A stretch of 64,000 nucleotides of DNA from CAYFLR01 sp964343805 (GCA_964343805.1 CAYFLR010000026.1:1-64000), one strand, 5' to 3'; positions 7,497 through 17,607 are shown, counted from the stretch's first letter. Made by a program: numbers and translations. The notes: generated by a model from the letters alone, not told the origin.

Positions 7497-9668
7497 GTGA
7501 GGCTCTGTTCGCTTAAAACTTTAATAGGATGCTTGGTAATTCTGCTTCAGATGGGTGGTGTACCTATCTATGCTAGCATGAATTGGCAATCCCTATCATC
7601 TAGCGTTCCTAGTGAGCCGATAGTTAATATCCTTAGTCAATCTAAAGACTCCATTATCATAGAGTTTCAACTCTTGGGGTTTTATAAGAAATTCGTAGAG
7701 ATTGATGGAGAGGATCATTTGGTGTTTAAAATACCCGGCATGAAAGAGTTTGATCGTCAAGGGTACCCTCTACTCCCTTACACCAAAATTAACTTAGCTA
7801 TTCATAATTATACCGTTCCTAAATTAGAGATACTTCAAAGTGAAGGTGCTTTTTATAAAGGCCCTAGGGTGATTCCTAGCAAAGGGCCAATTTATAATTT
7901 GGTTGATTTTAGAAGCAAGCCTCTCAGTTATGGAGATCCTTATACCAAAAAACAGCTGTTTCCTCTCAGTAAGGCGAGTCTATCCCCTGTATTTTCAATA
8001 AGAGGGCAGAAAGGAATCACACTAAGTATCAACCCGCTTCAATTTGACCCCCATAGAGGTGGGGTTGTAATTCACTCTAAGCTCACCTTGAAGATCTCAA
8101 CCGCGGTAATTTCTCCTCATTACTCTATTAATGAAGGTTTACAAAAAGACATGGAGCTAATTTATTCTTCTGCCTTTAGTAACTATAAGCCTTATAAATG
8201 GTTGAACCGTTCTTTGAATTCTTCTTCCGAGATAGGGGGCATCGATAATATCAGTTTAGCCTATCATCATACCGTTGCCCCTGTAGAATTGCGAACTCTT
8301 AGCCGAAAAAAGGCAAATATTGAGACTCTACTGCTTATCGTCAAAGATGATTTAGTTCCCTTCCTTACCCCTTTTACAACTTGGAAAAAACAGCGTGGGT
8401 TTAATGTTATCACTATGCCAGTTTCTGAAATTGGGAATAATCAGAAGGCTATTAAGGGATATATTCAGGGTATTTATGATACCATTGGGTTGAAATTTGT
8501 AGTGCTGGTGGGTGATCATGATGGAGTTGCTACTCATAGGGGAACAGCTGGTAACGTGATGGGGGAAGAGGCGGATCCTCTCTATACTCTATTAGAAGGA
8601 GATGATTCTTATCCTGATATATTTATTTCGAGACTGTCAGTTAATAACCAAGAGGAATTAGAAAGTAGCTTAGCTCGACTCATCGCCTATGAAAAAAATC
8701 CTGAAGAGGGTGGCTTGTGGTATAAAAAGGCAACCCTTATAGCGAGTGCTGACCAAGGTTTTGCCTATGATAGGTCGGAGGCTTCTAACTATTTATTAAG
8801 TGATTTAGAGCGTGCAGAACAACTTTATCAAATGCTAATCTCTTCAACCTATAACTGGGTTGATCGTATTTATGGTGATGATGCAGATAAGGAAGAGGTT
8901 TTTAGTGTTTTAGATGAGGGAAGAGGGGTTCTTAGCTACACCGGGCATGGCCTCACCACCAATTGGGAAACAACTGAATTTGGTGTGAATGATATTGATA
9001 AACTTAACAATGGAGGCCGATGGCCCTTTATAGTCAGCGTGGGGTGTGTTAACGGCGATTTTGGGTATAGCTTTGGTGATGCGTTTGCTGAAAAGTGGTT
9101 AAAGTCGGGAACAAAAGAGAATCCTTTAGGGGCTGTGGCCATATTCGCTTCCTCCACCAATCAATCATGGATTCCACCCACCATTGGACAAAAAGAGATC
9201 TTTAAACAGATTTCAAAAAATCTGAGTCAATCCATTGGTGAAGTTTATACTGCAGGTTCTGTAGCTATTTTGAAAGATAATTCCTGGACTGCCAAGCAGA
9301 CCTTTCAATCATGGCACATTTTTGGTGATGCATCTCTACAGATCAGGACTAAAACTCCCGAAAGCATTACGCTTCTAAAAGTTCCAAATGTTGTGTCATC
9401 TTCTTTTATGGTAGAAGCAGAAAAGGGTGTGAAAATAACTTTGATACAGGGAAACAAACTGCTAGGGGTTCTATCTGAAAGAAAAAATCCTTTTTTATCA
9501 AATCGTTCTTCTTATTATGAATATGTTTATCTTGATAGACTTAATACAGAAGATGTTATTTTAACCTTATCAGGTTTTAACAAAGTTCCAATTATTATCA
9601 AGTACAATTGGGACGCTGATGCCAATCAATTTAAAGCCGCTAATTATCAATCCTACCTAACATTTTGA
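7497..9668 (+). CDS. Gingipain-like cysteine protease (peptidase family C25), secreted
   Basis: About 723 residues from a GTG at 7497, which has GAGGTG 4 nt upstream (a TTG at 7485 is an in-frame alternative). A signal peptide ends near IYA. Residues about 30-230 look like a C25 propeptide region. The catalytic domain contains LKFVVLVGDHDG, DPLYTLLEGDDSYPDIFISR, LSYTGHG (catalytic His near 484) and SVGCVNGDFG (catalytic Cys near 517), the expected C25 dyad. A beta-rich C-terminal domain follows. It lacks the type IX CTD and has no MYXO-CTERM tail, so export through the T2SS encoded just downstream is the natural inference. rnhA starts 6 bp after its stop. Confidence 0.87.
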   Translation: MRLCSLKTLIGCLVILLQMGGVPIYASMNWQSLSSSVPSEPIVNILSQSKDSIIIEFQLLGFYKKFVEIDGEDHLVFKIPGMKEFDRQGYPLLPYTKINLAIHNYTVPKLEILQSEGAFYKGPRVIPSKGPIYNLVDFRSKPLSYGDPYTKKQLFPLSKASLSPVFSIRGQKGITLSINPLQFDPHRGGVVIHSKLTLKISTAVISPHYSINEGLQKDMELIYSSAFSNYKPYKWLNRSLNSSSEIGGIDNISLAYHHTVAPVELRTLSRKKANIETLLLIVKDDLVPFLTPFTTWKKQRGFNVITMPVSEIGNNQKAIKGYIQGIYDTIGLKFVVLVGDHDGVATHRGTAGNVMGEEADPLYTLLEGDDSYPDIFISRLSVNNQEELESSLARLIAYEKNPEEGGLWYKKATLIASADQGFAYDRSEASNYLLSDLERAEQLYQMLISSTYNWVDRIYGDDADKEEVFSVLDEGRGVLSYTGHGLTTNWETTEFGVNDIDKLNNGGRWPFIVSVGCVNGDFGYSFGDAFAEKWLKSGTKENPLGAVAIFASSTNQSWIPPTIGQKEIFKQISKNLSQSIGEVYTAGSVAILKDNSWTAKQTFQSWHIFGDASLQIRTKTPESITLLKVPNVVSSSFMVEAEKGVKITLIQGNKLLGVLSERKNPFLSNRSSYYEYVYLDRLNTEDVILTLSGFNKVPIIIKYNWDADANQFKAANYQSYLTF

Positions 9669-9674
9669 GGTGAC

Positions 9675-10160
9675 ATGCCAATAAACAATACAAATGAGTT
9701 ATGGAAGATATACACGGATGGGGCTTGTAAAGGTAATCCAGGAGTGGGAGGTTATGGCTATATATTGTCATATGGAGACCTTAATGTTGAAGGGAATGGT
9801 TGGTCTCAATCTACTACCAATAATCAAATGGAGCTCATGGCAGTCATAAAAGGTTTTGAACATTCTCAAGAGTTGCCAGAATTTTCTAATGTTAAAGAGG
9901 TAACTGTGGTGAGTGATTCGCAATATGTGACCAAAGGGATGTGTGAATGGTTACAGGGATGGCTAAGTAGAGGTTGGAGGTCTTCCAGCAACAAACCTGT
10001 CAAAAATAAAGAGCTTTGGCAAACTCTTCATCAATTAAGTAAACCATATAAGGTCACATGGGAATGGGTGCGCGGCCATGTGGGTCATCCCCAAAACGAA
10101 AGATGTGATGAATTAGCTAACGAAGCTATTAAAGCCTATTTTAAGTCTCTCGCTCAATAA
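9675..10160 (+). CDS. rnhA: Ribonuclease HI
   Basis: 161 residues, full length for RNase HI. The DEDD active site is visible: Asp in IYTDGACKGNPG, Glu in NNQMELMA, Asp in VVSDSQYV and Asp in NERCDELAN, with the His of the flexible loop in VRGHVGHPQNE. It removes RNA from RNA-DNA hybrids in the cytoplasm. It follows the protease gene by 6 bp and is separated from the T2SS operon by about 186 bp, so it probably ends the upstream transcript. Confidence 0.96.
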   Translation: MPINNTNELWKIYTDGACKGNPGVGGYGYILSYGDLNVEGNGWSQSTTNNQMELMAVIKGFEHSQELPEFSNVKEVTVVSDSQYVTKGMCEWLQGWLSRGWRSSSNKPVKNKELWQTLHQLSKPYKVTWEWVRGHVGHPQNERCDELANEAIKAYFKSLAQ

Positions 10161-10218
10161 GTTTTCTTTTTTCCCTAATTTTAATTCCATAATCTATAAA
10201 ATTTATAAGCAAGTAAAC

Positions 10219-10259
10219 AGTTTGTACAATATAGTCTAAACTGGTACAATCATTATACT
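10219..10259 (+). promoter_or_regulatory. Candidate operator/promoter of the T2SS operon
   Basis: In the 186-bp gap before gspC1, GTACAAT occurs twice (10224-10230 and 10244-10250), 20 bp apart, about two helical turns on the same face. An inverted repeat CAGTTT/AAACTG (10219-10224, 10238-10243) overlaps them. A -10-like TATACT lies at 10254-10259 with no -35 hexamer at the right distance, so activator-dependent initiation is plausible. Confidence 0.35.
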
Positions 10260-10346
10260 AAAGGCATAACCAAATTGACATTTATGGGAATGAATGTTCT
10301 TCCTTAGTGAAGCCGTAGCTGGTTTTAATGAGGAGTGCTATACATT

Positions 10347-11372
10347 ATGAAGAATTTATTGGATTTTGATTTCTCTTCTTTGCTTAATATTCTTGGCTCT
10401 AAGCATCTTATTGCTTTTATTATGACGCTACTTTTTTCCTATTTTGTTGCGAGTACAGGTGGTGCCTATATAGGGAGTCAGTTGATAAAGCCACAGAAGC
10501 GAGCCCGCCCCTCAGGAAGTGTTTCCGCTTCCTTTAAATTTAAAAATAAAACTTTTCAAGATAAAGTTATCTATGAAAGGAATATTTTCGACCCAGAAAA
10601 GCTGCCATTACCAGAGGACCTAGAGAGGCAAAAAGCAAAAGATGCTGCTAATGAAAAAGAAAAAGAAGAGACCCCTAAAGAAGTGGATTACTCTGTTGAG
10701 GCGGTGAAAAGTAATTTAAAATTTAGAGTGCTGGGAACCATATATGGGGGAAGTCCCACTAAGGGTATAGCTGTTGTTTCGGTAAAGGGAAAAAAGGATA
10801 TTAATAGCTATATGGTGGGTGATGTTATTGGGAAAGTGGCGAAACTTGTTCAGGTTCTTAGAGAGAAAATCATCTTTGAACATAATGGACGACTCGAATA
10901 TTTAATGGTGAAAAAGAAAACATTAAAAAGAAGAAGAAGGAAACGCCGGAAGAAAGGGTCTCCTCGTCCCAGAGTTTCAAGGGTAGAGCAAGTGGCTCCT
11001 GTGGCAGAAGCGAAAGAAGTTATAATCAAAGATGGATTTGAGCGAAGAGGAGGAGCTAGTAAAATCACCCAAGCTTTTAGGGATCGTTTCTTAAATGAAA
11101 AATTAGGGGAAACATTGCGGGCAGCCAAAGCCAGCCCAGTGGTGGAACGGGGTGGTATTGTGGGTTGGAAAATGACACGGATAAAACCCAATAGTATTTA
11201 TAAGTTAATCGGTCTTAAGGAAAATGATATCATTTCAGAGATAAACGGAACTAAGTTGAATGACGCCGGTAAAGCGGTCAGTTTCTTAAATAGTTTACGA
11301 GATGAAAGTCACATTTCAATTAAAGTGCGGCGTGGCGGGAAACAGATGAGTTTAAGTATTGATTTACAGTAA
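10347..11372 (+). CDS. gspC: T2SS inner-membrane protein GspC, first copy
   Basis: About 341 residues from the ATG at 10347 (AGGAG at 10331-10335; a GTG at 10335 is too close). It has a short cytoplasmic N-terminus, one transmembrane helix (about 22-45), then the HR domain opened by ERNIFDP and containing LGTIYGG...KGIAVVSV...YMVGDVI. A very basic linker follows (KRRRRKRRKK, about 195-205) and a C-terminal PDZ domain (about 265-340: IVGWKMTRIKPNSIYKLIGLKENDIISEING). GspC links the inner-membrane platform to the GspD secretin and may select substrates. A second GspC follows 12 bp later; the basic linker is not usual. Confidence 0.88.
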   Translation: MKNLLDFDFSSLLNILGSKHLIAFIMTLLFSYFVASTGGAYIGSQLIKPQKRARPSGSVSASFKFKNKTFQDKVIYERNIFDPEKLPLPEDLERQKAKDAANEKEKEETPKEVDYSVEAVKSNLKFRVLGTIYGGSPTKGIAVVSVKGKKDINSYMVGDVIGKVAKLVQVLREKIIFEHNGRLEYLMVKKKTLKRRRRKRRKKGSPRPRVSRVEQVAPVAEAKEVIIKDGFERRGGASKITQAFRDRFLNEKLGETLRAAKASPVVERGGIVGWKMTRIKPNSIYKLIGLKENDIISEINGTKLNDAGKAVSFLNSLRDESHISIKVRRGGKQMSLSIDLQ

Positions 11373-11384
11373 CTTGGGATAACC

Positions 11385-12296
11385 ATGAATTGGTCTAAGC
11401 ATATATTTTTTGCAAGTGCGACAGCAGTTGGTGGCTTTGTCTCAGCCAGCATATTAAATAGTGTTGTGGCCACTCATTTTATAATGCCCACCACTATGGT
11501 TAAAGGTCCGGTGAATAATAGAGTTATCAAACAGTATGATCAGGGAGCGACCGTGAGGCGTTTTGCTGAATCCATACTGATGCGAAATATTTTTGATTCT
11601 GAAAATAAACAGTTAAATGATCCAGAAGCAGAAGTAAAAGTAGAGCCAGAAGAAGAAAAACCCGCAGAGAGTGGTCCTTGTCGCAAATCAAAAGTTCCTA
11701 TCAAATTGATTGGAACATTGGTGTTTCCTGGTTCTGATGCTTCCATCGCCTCGATTGTGGAAAAGGGTTTTAAAGATCCTGACAATTATCAAGTGGGAGA
11801 ATATCTTTTTGATGAAGGAGAGATCCTCATTGTTGAGATAAAAAGAAATGTGATTGTACTTGATAATAATGGCAAGAAAGAATGTGTCTATAGCGATGAA
11901 AAAGGGAAAGAATTTGCGGAAAAAAGAATCATACGTAACACAGCTGCGGAGGAGTCTTCAGAGGAGTTTGGTGATTTAGTCATTATGGAACCAAACTACA
12001 TTGATCAAGAGTTGGGTCCCGGCTTTGCCAACATTTTAAATAAGCAACGTTTGGTTCCTAATATTGATAAAACGGGTAAATCCAATGGATTTAAAATCTT
12101 CTCCATTCAGGCGGGTTCTTTATTTGCAAGAGCCGGCTTTAAAGATGGGGATATCATAACGGGGATAAATCAACATGATTTACAAGATCCTGCGCAAGGA
12201 TTTAAACTATTTGAAACAATTAAAGATGAAAAAGAGATAACAATAAACTTCATCAGAAATGGAAATAAGAATCAAAGGTATATCAAAATTAAATAG
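11385..12296 (+). CDS. gspC: T2SS inner-membrane protein GspC, second copy
   Basis: 303 residues with the same architecture as its upstream neighbour: transmembrane helix (about 8-28), HR domain opened by MRNIFDS (compare ERNIFDP) with LIGTLVFPGSDASIASIV...YQVGEYLF, and a C-terminal PDZ domain (about 225-300: GFKIFSIQAGSLFARAGFKDGDIITGINQ). The linker is acidic (VEPEEEKPAE) where the first copy is basic. Two non-identical GspC proteins in tandem suggest a heteromeric adaptor or division of substrate recognition. gspD starts 12 bp later. Confidence 0.86.
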   Translation: MNWSKHIFFASATAVGGFVSASILNSVVATHFIMPTTMVKGPVNNRVIKQYDQGATVRRFAESILMRNIFDSENKQLNDPEAEVKVEPEEEKPAESGPCRKSKVPIKLIGTLVFPGSDASIASIVEKGFKDPDNYQVGEYLFDEGEILIVEIKRNVIVLDNNGKKECVYSDEKGKEFAEKRIIRNTAAEESSEEFGDLVIMEPNYIDQELGPGFANILNKQRLVPNIDKTGKSNGFKIFSIQAGSLFARAGFKDGDIITGINQHDLQDPAQGFKLFETIKDEKEITINFIRNGNKNQRYIKIK

Positions 12297-12307
12297 GGGT
12301 TGTTTGT

Positions 12308-14602
12308 ATGGATAGTCGAATTATTCTTTTAATAAGCTTCCTTTTTGGTTTTAGCTCTGTGTGGAGCGATAACTTGGAGGCTAAACCGAAGAATAAGGTT
12401 TCAAAAGTAAAAGGTGGAATCACGCCTTCTAAAAAAGGTGTCAGTGAAATGGTGCATATTGACTTTCCAGAACCCACCGACCTCAGAGACGTTATTAAAG
12501 CAGTCGCTCAGTGGACTGGCAGAAATGTGGTTTTAGGGCGAAATGTCACTGGAAAAGTTCAAATTATATCTCCCTCTGAAGTGACTAAAGAAGAGGCGTA
12601 TGAAATTTTTCTATCTGCATTGAATGTGGCAGGTTATACCACCATTGAAGAGGGAAAAGTTTTAAAAATTCTTCATACTCGAAATGCCATGAAGGAAAAT
12701 ATTCGAACTTATAAAGGTCGATTTTTTCCTAAAACAGCTCAAGTTATTACTCGAGTTATTCCTCTTCAATATGTAGATGCTCTCGCTATTAAAAAAACCT
12801 TGGATCCCTTTGTAAATAGAGCTGAACTGGTAGTTTATGAGCCTACGAATACCATCATTTTATCTACCACCGGTCATAAAGTGGATCATGTTTTAGATGT
12901 GATTGGTCTACTTGATGTAAAGACTCAACAGCCAGTAGTGAAAATTGTACCTATTGAACATGCTGAAGCCAAAGATATTGTAGATAAGTTAAAACAAATT
13001 TTTATCAGCACTTCTAAGAAGAAAAATTCCAATAAAGCGGGATTTCTTATTTCTAAAATTATGTCGGATAATAGAACCAATTCGGTCATATTTTTAGGCA
13101 ATCAAAGAGCATTTACTGAAGTTATGAAACTTATTAAAAAGTTAGATGTTCAGCTGGAAGATTCTCTCAATCAGTCTAAAATACATATCCATCCTTTGCA
13201 GTATGCCGATGCGGAAAAACTCTCTACCATCCTATCTAATTTAGCTTCTGGCAAATCTAGAAGTCGATCCCGATTTAGTGGTAGTAAGTCTAAAAAAGGA
13301 AGAAGTACGAATAAGGTGGCTTCCGTGGCCGACTTCGGTGATATGAAAATCACTGCCGAGCCCACCACTAACTCATTAATTGTAACCGGAAGTAAGGAAG
13401 CTTATACCTCCTTAAATACTATTATCAATAAAGTGGATGTGAGACGACCTCAAGTTTTTGTAGAAGCAGATATTCTAGATATTAACCTAGGTGACTCTTT
13501 AGGATTGGGAACCAGTATTATTGCTGGGGATCCTAAGTTAATGGGTAAAGATGGGGCGATGGCCGTCTATGGTTTTAATGCTAGTAAGTCTTTAGAATTT
13601 AGTAAATTGGGTTCCAATGATGCCTCAGGTACAGCTGCCACCGCTGCGAGCATGATGGGAGGAGGAGCCAGTAACATTGCATCCTTATTAAACTCCACAG
13701 TATTAGGTGTCTTAGGAGGAGAAAAAGTTCCCTTTATGGGAGGAGAAATTAGTACTCCTACTGCTCTTATTACCGCGCTTAAAACGGACTCAAATACAAC
13801 AGTACTCTCCACTCCTTCGATTATGACTTCTGATAATGAGGAAGCCACTATTTCTGTTGGTAATAGGGTCTCTTTTATGAAGTTTTCCAGTATGACTGCA
13901 GAAGGAAGACCAGTGAATAGTAATGAGTTTGAAGATGTTTTACTCGAACTCACATTGAAACCAAAAATCAGTCAGAGTAATGCCATTTCCATGGTGCTGA
14001 ATTTGAAAAATGATGAGCTTTCTAAAACCGTCAATGGTCAACCTTCTATCAATAAAAGAGCCACTAAAACTACTGTGACTGTTGATGATCATCAGACCAT
14101 TGTTATTTCAGGATTGGTTAGGAATTTTGAGTCAGAGGGAAAACAGAAGATTCCTATTTTAGGTGACATTCCAATTTTAGGTTGGTTGTTCCGTCATACC
14201 AGTGTGGATCAGCAGCAGAGTTTTTTACTGGTATTTTTAACTCCTCATATTGTACGCGAACCCAAGGACCTTCAAGAGATCTACAAGAAAAAGGTGAAGG
14301 ATCGTGATGAGTTCTTAGCTTCTGCCTTTGGAAAAGATTATTATGATACCCAAACATATAAGAATATGAATAGAGAGCCATTAAAGCCATATACTCCGTT
14401 AGAGCATAATAAAAAGAATGATCCTGCAAGAGGTAATAAAACTAAAAAAGTCAAAGAACCAACGACATATAATGAAGAAGATGAAATCTATATTCCAGCT
14501 GAATCATTTGATGCTGGTGGCGGTGGTGGAAGCTCATCTCAGGGCAAGTCGACGAAAGCCGTTGGCAACGATAAAGATGGTGATAAAGGGGGTACAGAGT
14601 GA
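12308..14602 (+). CDS. gspD: T2SS outer-membrane secretin GspD
   Basis: 764 residues. Signal peptide (about 1-20), N0 domain (about 48-120: DFPEPTDLRDVIKAVAQWTGRNVV), three N domains with the expected TNSVIFLG/TNSLIVTG strands, then the secretin domain (about 385-650) with SNTTVLSTPSIMTSDNEEATISVG and the closing VDDHQTIVISGLVRNFESEG...PILGDIPILGWLFR and LLVFLTPHIV. A Ser/Gly- and Lys-rich insert sits between N2 and N3 (about 318-338). The hydrophilic C-terminus after the barrel (about 660-764) is Gly/Lys-rich and could be the pilotin-binding S region. It forms the outer-membrane export channel. It overlaps gspE by 4 nt (GTGA). Confidence 0.97.
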   Translation: MDSRIILLISFLFGFSSVWSDNLEAKPKNKVSKVKGGITPSKKGVSEMVHIDFPEPTDLRDVIKAVAQWTGRNVVLGRNVTGKVQIISPSEVTKEEAYEIFLSALNVAGYTTIEEGKVLKILHTRNAMKENIRTYKGRFFPKTAQVITRVIPLQYVDALAIKKTLDPFVNRAELVVYEPTNTIILSTTGHKVDHVLDVIGLLDVKTQQPVVKIVPIEHAEAKDIVDKLKQIFISTSKKKNSNKAGFLISKIMSDNRTNSVIFLGNQRAFTEVMKLIKKLDVQLEDSLNQSKIHIHPLQYADAEKLSTILSNLASGKSRSRSRFSGSKSKKGRSTNKVASVADFGDMKITAEPTTNSLIVTGSKEAYTSLNTIINKVDVRRPQVFVEADILDINLGDSLGLGTSIIAGDPKLMGKDGAMAVYGFNASKSLEFSKLGSNDASGTAATAASMMGGGASNIASLLNSTVLGVLGGEKVPFMGGEISTPTALITALKTDSNTTVLSTPSIMTSDNEEATISVGNRVSFMKFSSMTAEGRPVNSNEFEDVLLELTLKPKISQSNAISMVLNLKNDELSKTVNGQPSINKRATKTTVTVDDHQTIVISGLVRNFESEGKQKIPILGDIPILGWLFRHTSVDQQQSFLLVFLTPHIVREPKDLQEIYKKKVKDRDEFLASAFGKDYYDTQTYKNMNREPLKPYTPLEHNKKNDPARGNKTKKVKEPTTYNEEDEIYIPAESFDAGGGGGSSSQGKSTKAVGNDKDGDKGGTE

Positions 14603-16352
14603 CAGAAAAGGATCCCAGTTTATTTGAATCAAGCGGGGATAAAGTTGTAAAACCTCAAAAGGATCGTAAGAATATTGGTGAGATTCTTGTAGATGAAGAA
14701 AAGATTAGCAAGCAACAGCTCACTGAAAGCCTTAAAGATCAGAAGGAGAAGGATAGCTCCCAAATGTTGGGAGAAATCTTGGTGGATAAAGACTATGTAA
14801 CAGATACGGATTTGTCACGAGTGTTAGCAAAGCAACTGGATCTTCCTTTTTATGATAAACTGCCAGTAAATGATATTGATCCGCGTCTGATCATAGATAT
14901 TCCTGTAAACTTTTGTAAACTCCACAGTTTACTGCCCATAGCTAAGGATGAGTTTTGCTGTACGGTGGCAACCCTCTTAATCTTTTTCCGATTGATGATT
15001 TACGCCTTTTACTGGGGTCAAATATCAATTTGGTGGTGGCTCCTAATGACATTATTTTAAACAGCATCAACCGAGTGTATGAAAGAAGTTCCGATTCAAC
15101 TCAATCGGTGATTGAGGATTTAGAGGATGATATTTCAGATTTTGAAGATCTGGAAGACACCAAAGACCTTTTGGATGCAGATGATGATGAGGCTCCTATC
15201 ATCCGCTTGGTTCATAGTTTGCTGTTTAAAGCGGTAAAAGACCGGGCCTCAGATATTCATGTGGAACCTTATGAAAAGGAATTAGTGGTTCGTTTTCGAA
15301 TTGATGGACAGTTATACGATGTTCTTTCTCCTCCCAAACGTCATCACAATGCCATCGTTTCTCGTGTCAAAATTATGGGTAAGTTGAATATTGCTGAGAA
15401 ACGAATTCCGCAAGATGGTCGTATTCCCATTCGTGCAGCGGGAAAGGATATCGATATTCGTATCAATATTATTCCTACTATTCATGGTGAAAGAGTAGTT
15501 ATGCGTCTTTTGGATAATTCCAGCGGTCTTTTAGGACTGGATCAGATTGGAATTCCTGGCGATATGATGCAAGAAATTGATAAACTTATTAATAAAAAAC
15601 ACGGGATATTGTTGGTAACAGGTCCTACTGGTTCTGGTAAAACCACCACTCTTTATTCCATGTTAGCCAAGATAAATACCCCTGAGAAAAATATCATGAC
15701 AGTGGAGGATCCGGTTGAAATCCAGTTGCCGGGAATTGCTCAGATTGCTGTTCATGAAAAGGTGGGTTTGACCTTTGCAGAGGGGCTTCGCTCAATTCTT
15801 CGTCAAGACCCCAACGTGATACTCATCGGTGAAATTAGGGACTCTGAAACTGGAAATATTGCGGTGCAAGCCTCTATGACGGGTCACTTAGTTTTTAGTA
15901 CAGTTCACACCAACGATACTGCCAGTACAGTAGCTAGGATGATTGATTTGGGGATCGAACCCTATCAATTAACCTCGTCCTTGCTAGCTTCCCTAGCGGT
16001 TCGATTGTGTCGAACCCTGTGCAAGCACTGTAAGCAAAAGTACAAAATTAGTCCCATGGATATTAATCAATATGAATTGCCTGAAAGCTACTTAGGGAAA
16101 TTAGCATTCCGACCTCATGGCTGCGAAAAATGTAATAATATTGGGTATATAGGGCAGACTGGTATTTATGAGCTCCTCAAAATTGATGATCCCCTTAAAG
16201 AAGTAATCCTGGAAACCCCAGATGCCAATGTCATTCGTAAAAGTGCTGTGAGCAGAGGAATGCTTTCTTTAAGAGAGCAGGGCTTTATGAAAGTATTAGA
16301 AGGCGTGACTTCTTTTGAAGAAGTGCTACTAAAAACACAGGTAGACAGCTAG
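14599..16352 (+). CDS. gspE: T2SS ATPase GspE, frameshifted in this sequence
   Basis: Starts at a GTG overlapping gspD. The N-terminal part (MshEN-like GEILVDEEKISKQQL, then IPVNFCKLHSLLPIAKDE) is in frame 1 up to about 14970. The rest (PLNLFPIDDLRLLLG, then the ATPase core) is in the frame displaced by -1. One missing base near 14971-14974 (an ACCC run) explains it: adding a C restores VATPLNLF. The core has the Asp boxes around SDIHVEPYEKE, Walker A GPTGSGKTTT, Walker B ILIGEIRD, and a zinc-binding four-Cys motif (CRTLCKHC...CEKC). The protein powers pseudopilus assembly at the inner membrane. All other gsp genes look intact, so a sequence error is likelier than a true pseudogene. Confidence 0.92.
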
Positions 16353-16367
16353 AAATAGGAGTTAGCA

Positions 16368-17590
16368 TTGGGTGTATATGTATACAAAGGAGTGAATGCT
16401 GCCACAGGTGATAACACTAAAGGGCAAATTGATGCTGACAGTATCAAAGATGCCAAAGGAAAGCTAAAGAAGCAGGGCTTTTTAGTGGTGGATATTCATG
16501 AACTCGCATCCCCTAAACAGAAGAGCAAAGGCGGGGGGATCAGCCTTTTTGACTCTGTTCCCATTTTAGATGTGGCGGTGATGACTCGCCAATTTGCTAC
16601 CTTACAAAAAGCTGGAATTCCATTAGATGACTCATTAAAGGCTCTGTCTGATCAGGTGGAAAACGACAGATTGAGTATGGTATTAGCACAGGTGAAAGAA
16701 TCGGTGAATGGAGGAGAGTCTCTATCAAAGGCAATGGGTGAGCATCCTAAAATATTCCCCCAACTATACACTAGTATGATTGATGCCGGAGAGAACTCCG
16801 GTGCTTTGGATTTAGTGCTGGAAAGATTATCTGACTTTACAGAAGGATCAGTTAAACTAAANNNNNNNNNNTAGTAAGTGCTATGATGTATCCTCTCATT
16901 ATGATTTTGATTGCGGTGGGTATTATCATATTCCTGTTTGTAAATATTTTACCCAAAATCACCGGGATCCTTACTAGTTTTAATGTTCCCCTTCCTTTGG
17001 CCACTCGTTTTGTTATGTGGTTATCCCAGTTTATGCAAGAGAATTGGTTGATGATTGTGATCGGCACTTGTGCTTTTCTTTTCGTTTTTGACAGGTGGAC
17101 TAGTACTAAAAAGGGTAAGAAGATTTGGCATCGGGTTTTGCTAAAGATTCCTGTTATTGGTGATGTGGTAAGGAAGGTGGCCATATCAAGGTTTACAAAA
17201 ACGTTGAGTACCTTGATAGCTAGTGGTGTTCCAATTGTAAAAGCTCTGGATATTGTGAAAAACGTCGTCACCAATGTGGTTATCCAAGATGTTATAGTTA
17301 AAGCCAAAGAGTGGGTAGTGGAAGGTAAACCACTGGCTAAACCATTGATTGATAGCGGTGAGTTTCCTCCTCTGGTTACTCATATGATTCAAACAGGTGA
17401 AAAAACAGGTGATTTAGAGAATATGCTGATGCATGTTTCTGCTTCATATGACAATGAGGTTCAACATAAGATTTCATCCATGACCTCAATCTTAGAACCA
17501 GTTATGATTGTGGCTATGGCGGGTATCGTGGCGCTGTGTGTTGTCGCTATTCTGATTCCCATGTTCGATATATTTAGTTCGATTCGGTAA
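16368..17590 (+). CDS. gspF: T2SS platform protein GspF (interrupted by an N gap)
   Basis: Starts at a TTG at 16368 with GGAG 6 nt upstream. The N-terminal part shows MTRQFATLQKAGIPLDDSLKAL and MIDAGENSGALDLVLERLSDF; the part after the gap resumes with VSAMMYPLIMILIAVGI and the second F domain (FTKTLSTLIASGVPIVKALDI, MIQTGEKTGDLENML), with three membrane helices and the usual ILEPVMIVAMAGIV end. The ten Ns at 16862-16871 break the frame as written. Aligned with family members, four residues (about KNKV) span the gap, so about 8 bases are really missing. It is the polytopic core of the inner-membrane platform. Confidence 0.95.
16862..16871. other. Assembly gap (10 N) in gspF
   Basis: A placeholder gap. 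The flanks give SVKL before it and VVSAMMYP after it; family alignment needs four residues, so about 8 nt, not 10, belong here. Confidence 0.95.
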
Positions 17591-17607
17591 AGTTTTTAGG
17601 AGGTGCT

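Noticed and set aside
13567..13953. Long antisense frame within gspD
   Set aside because: Shadow of a well-supported gene; no ribosome site or coding signal of its own.
14971..15000. Programmed -1 frameshift in gspE
   Set aside because: No slippery heptamer in the right phase at the break; one missing C explains it better.
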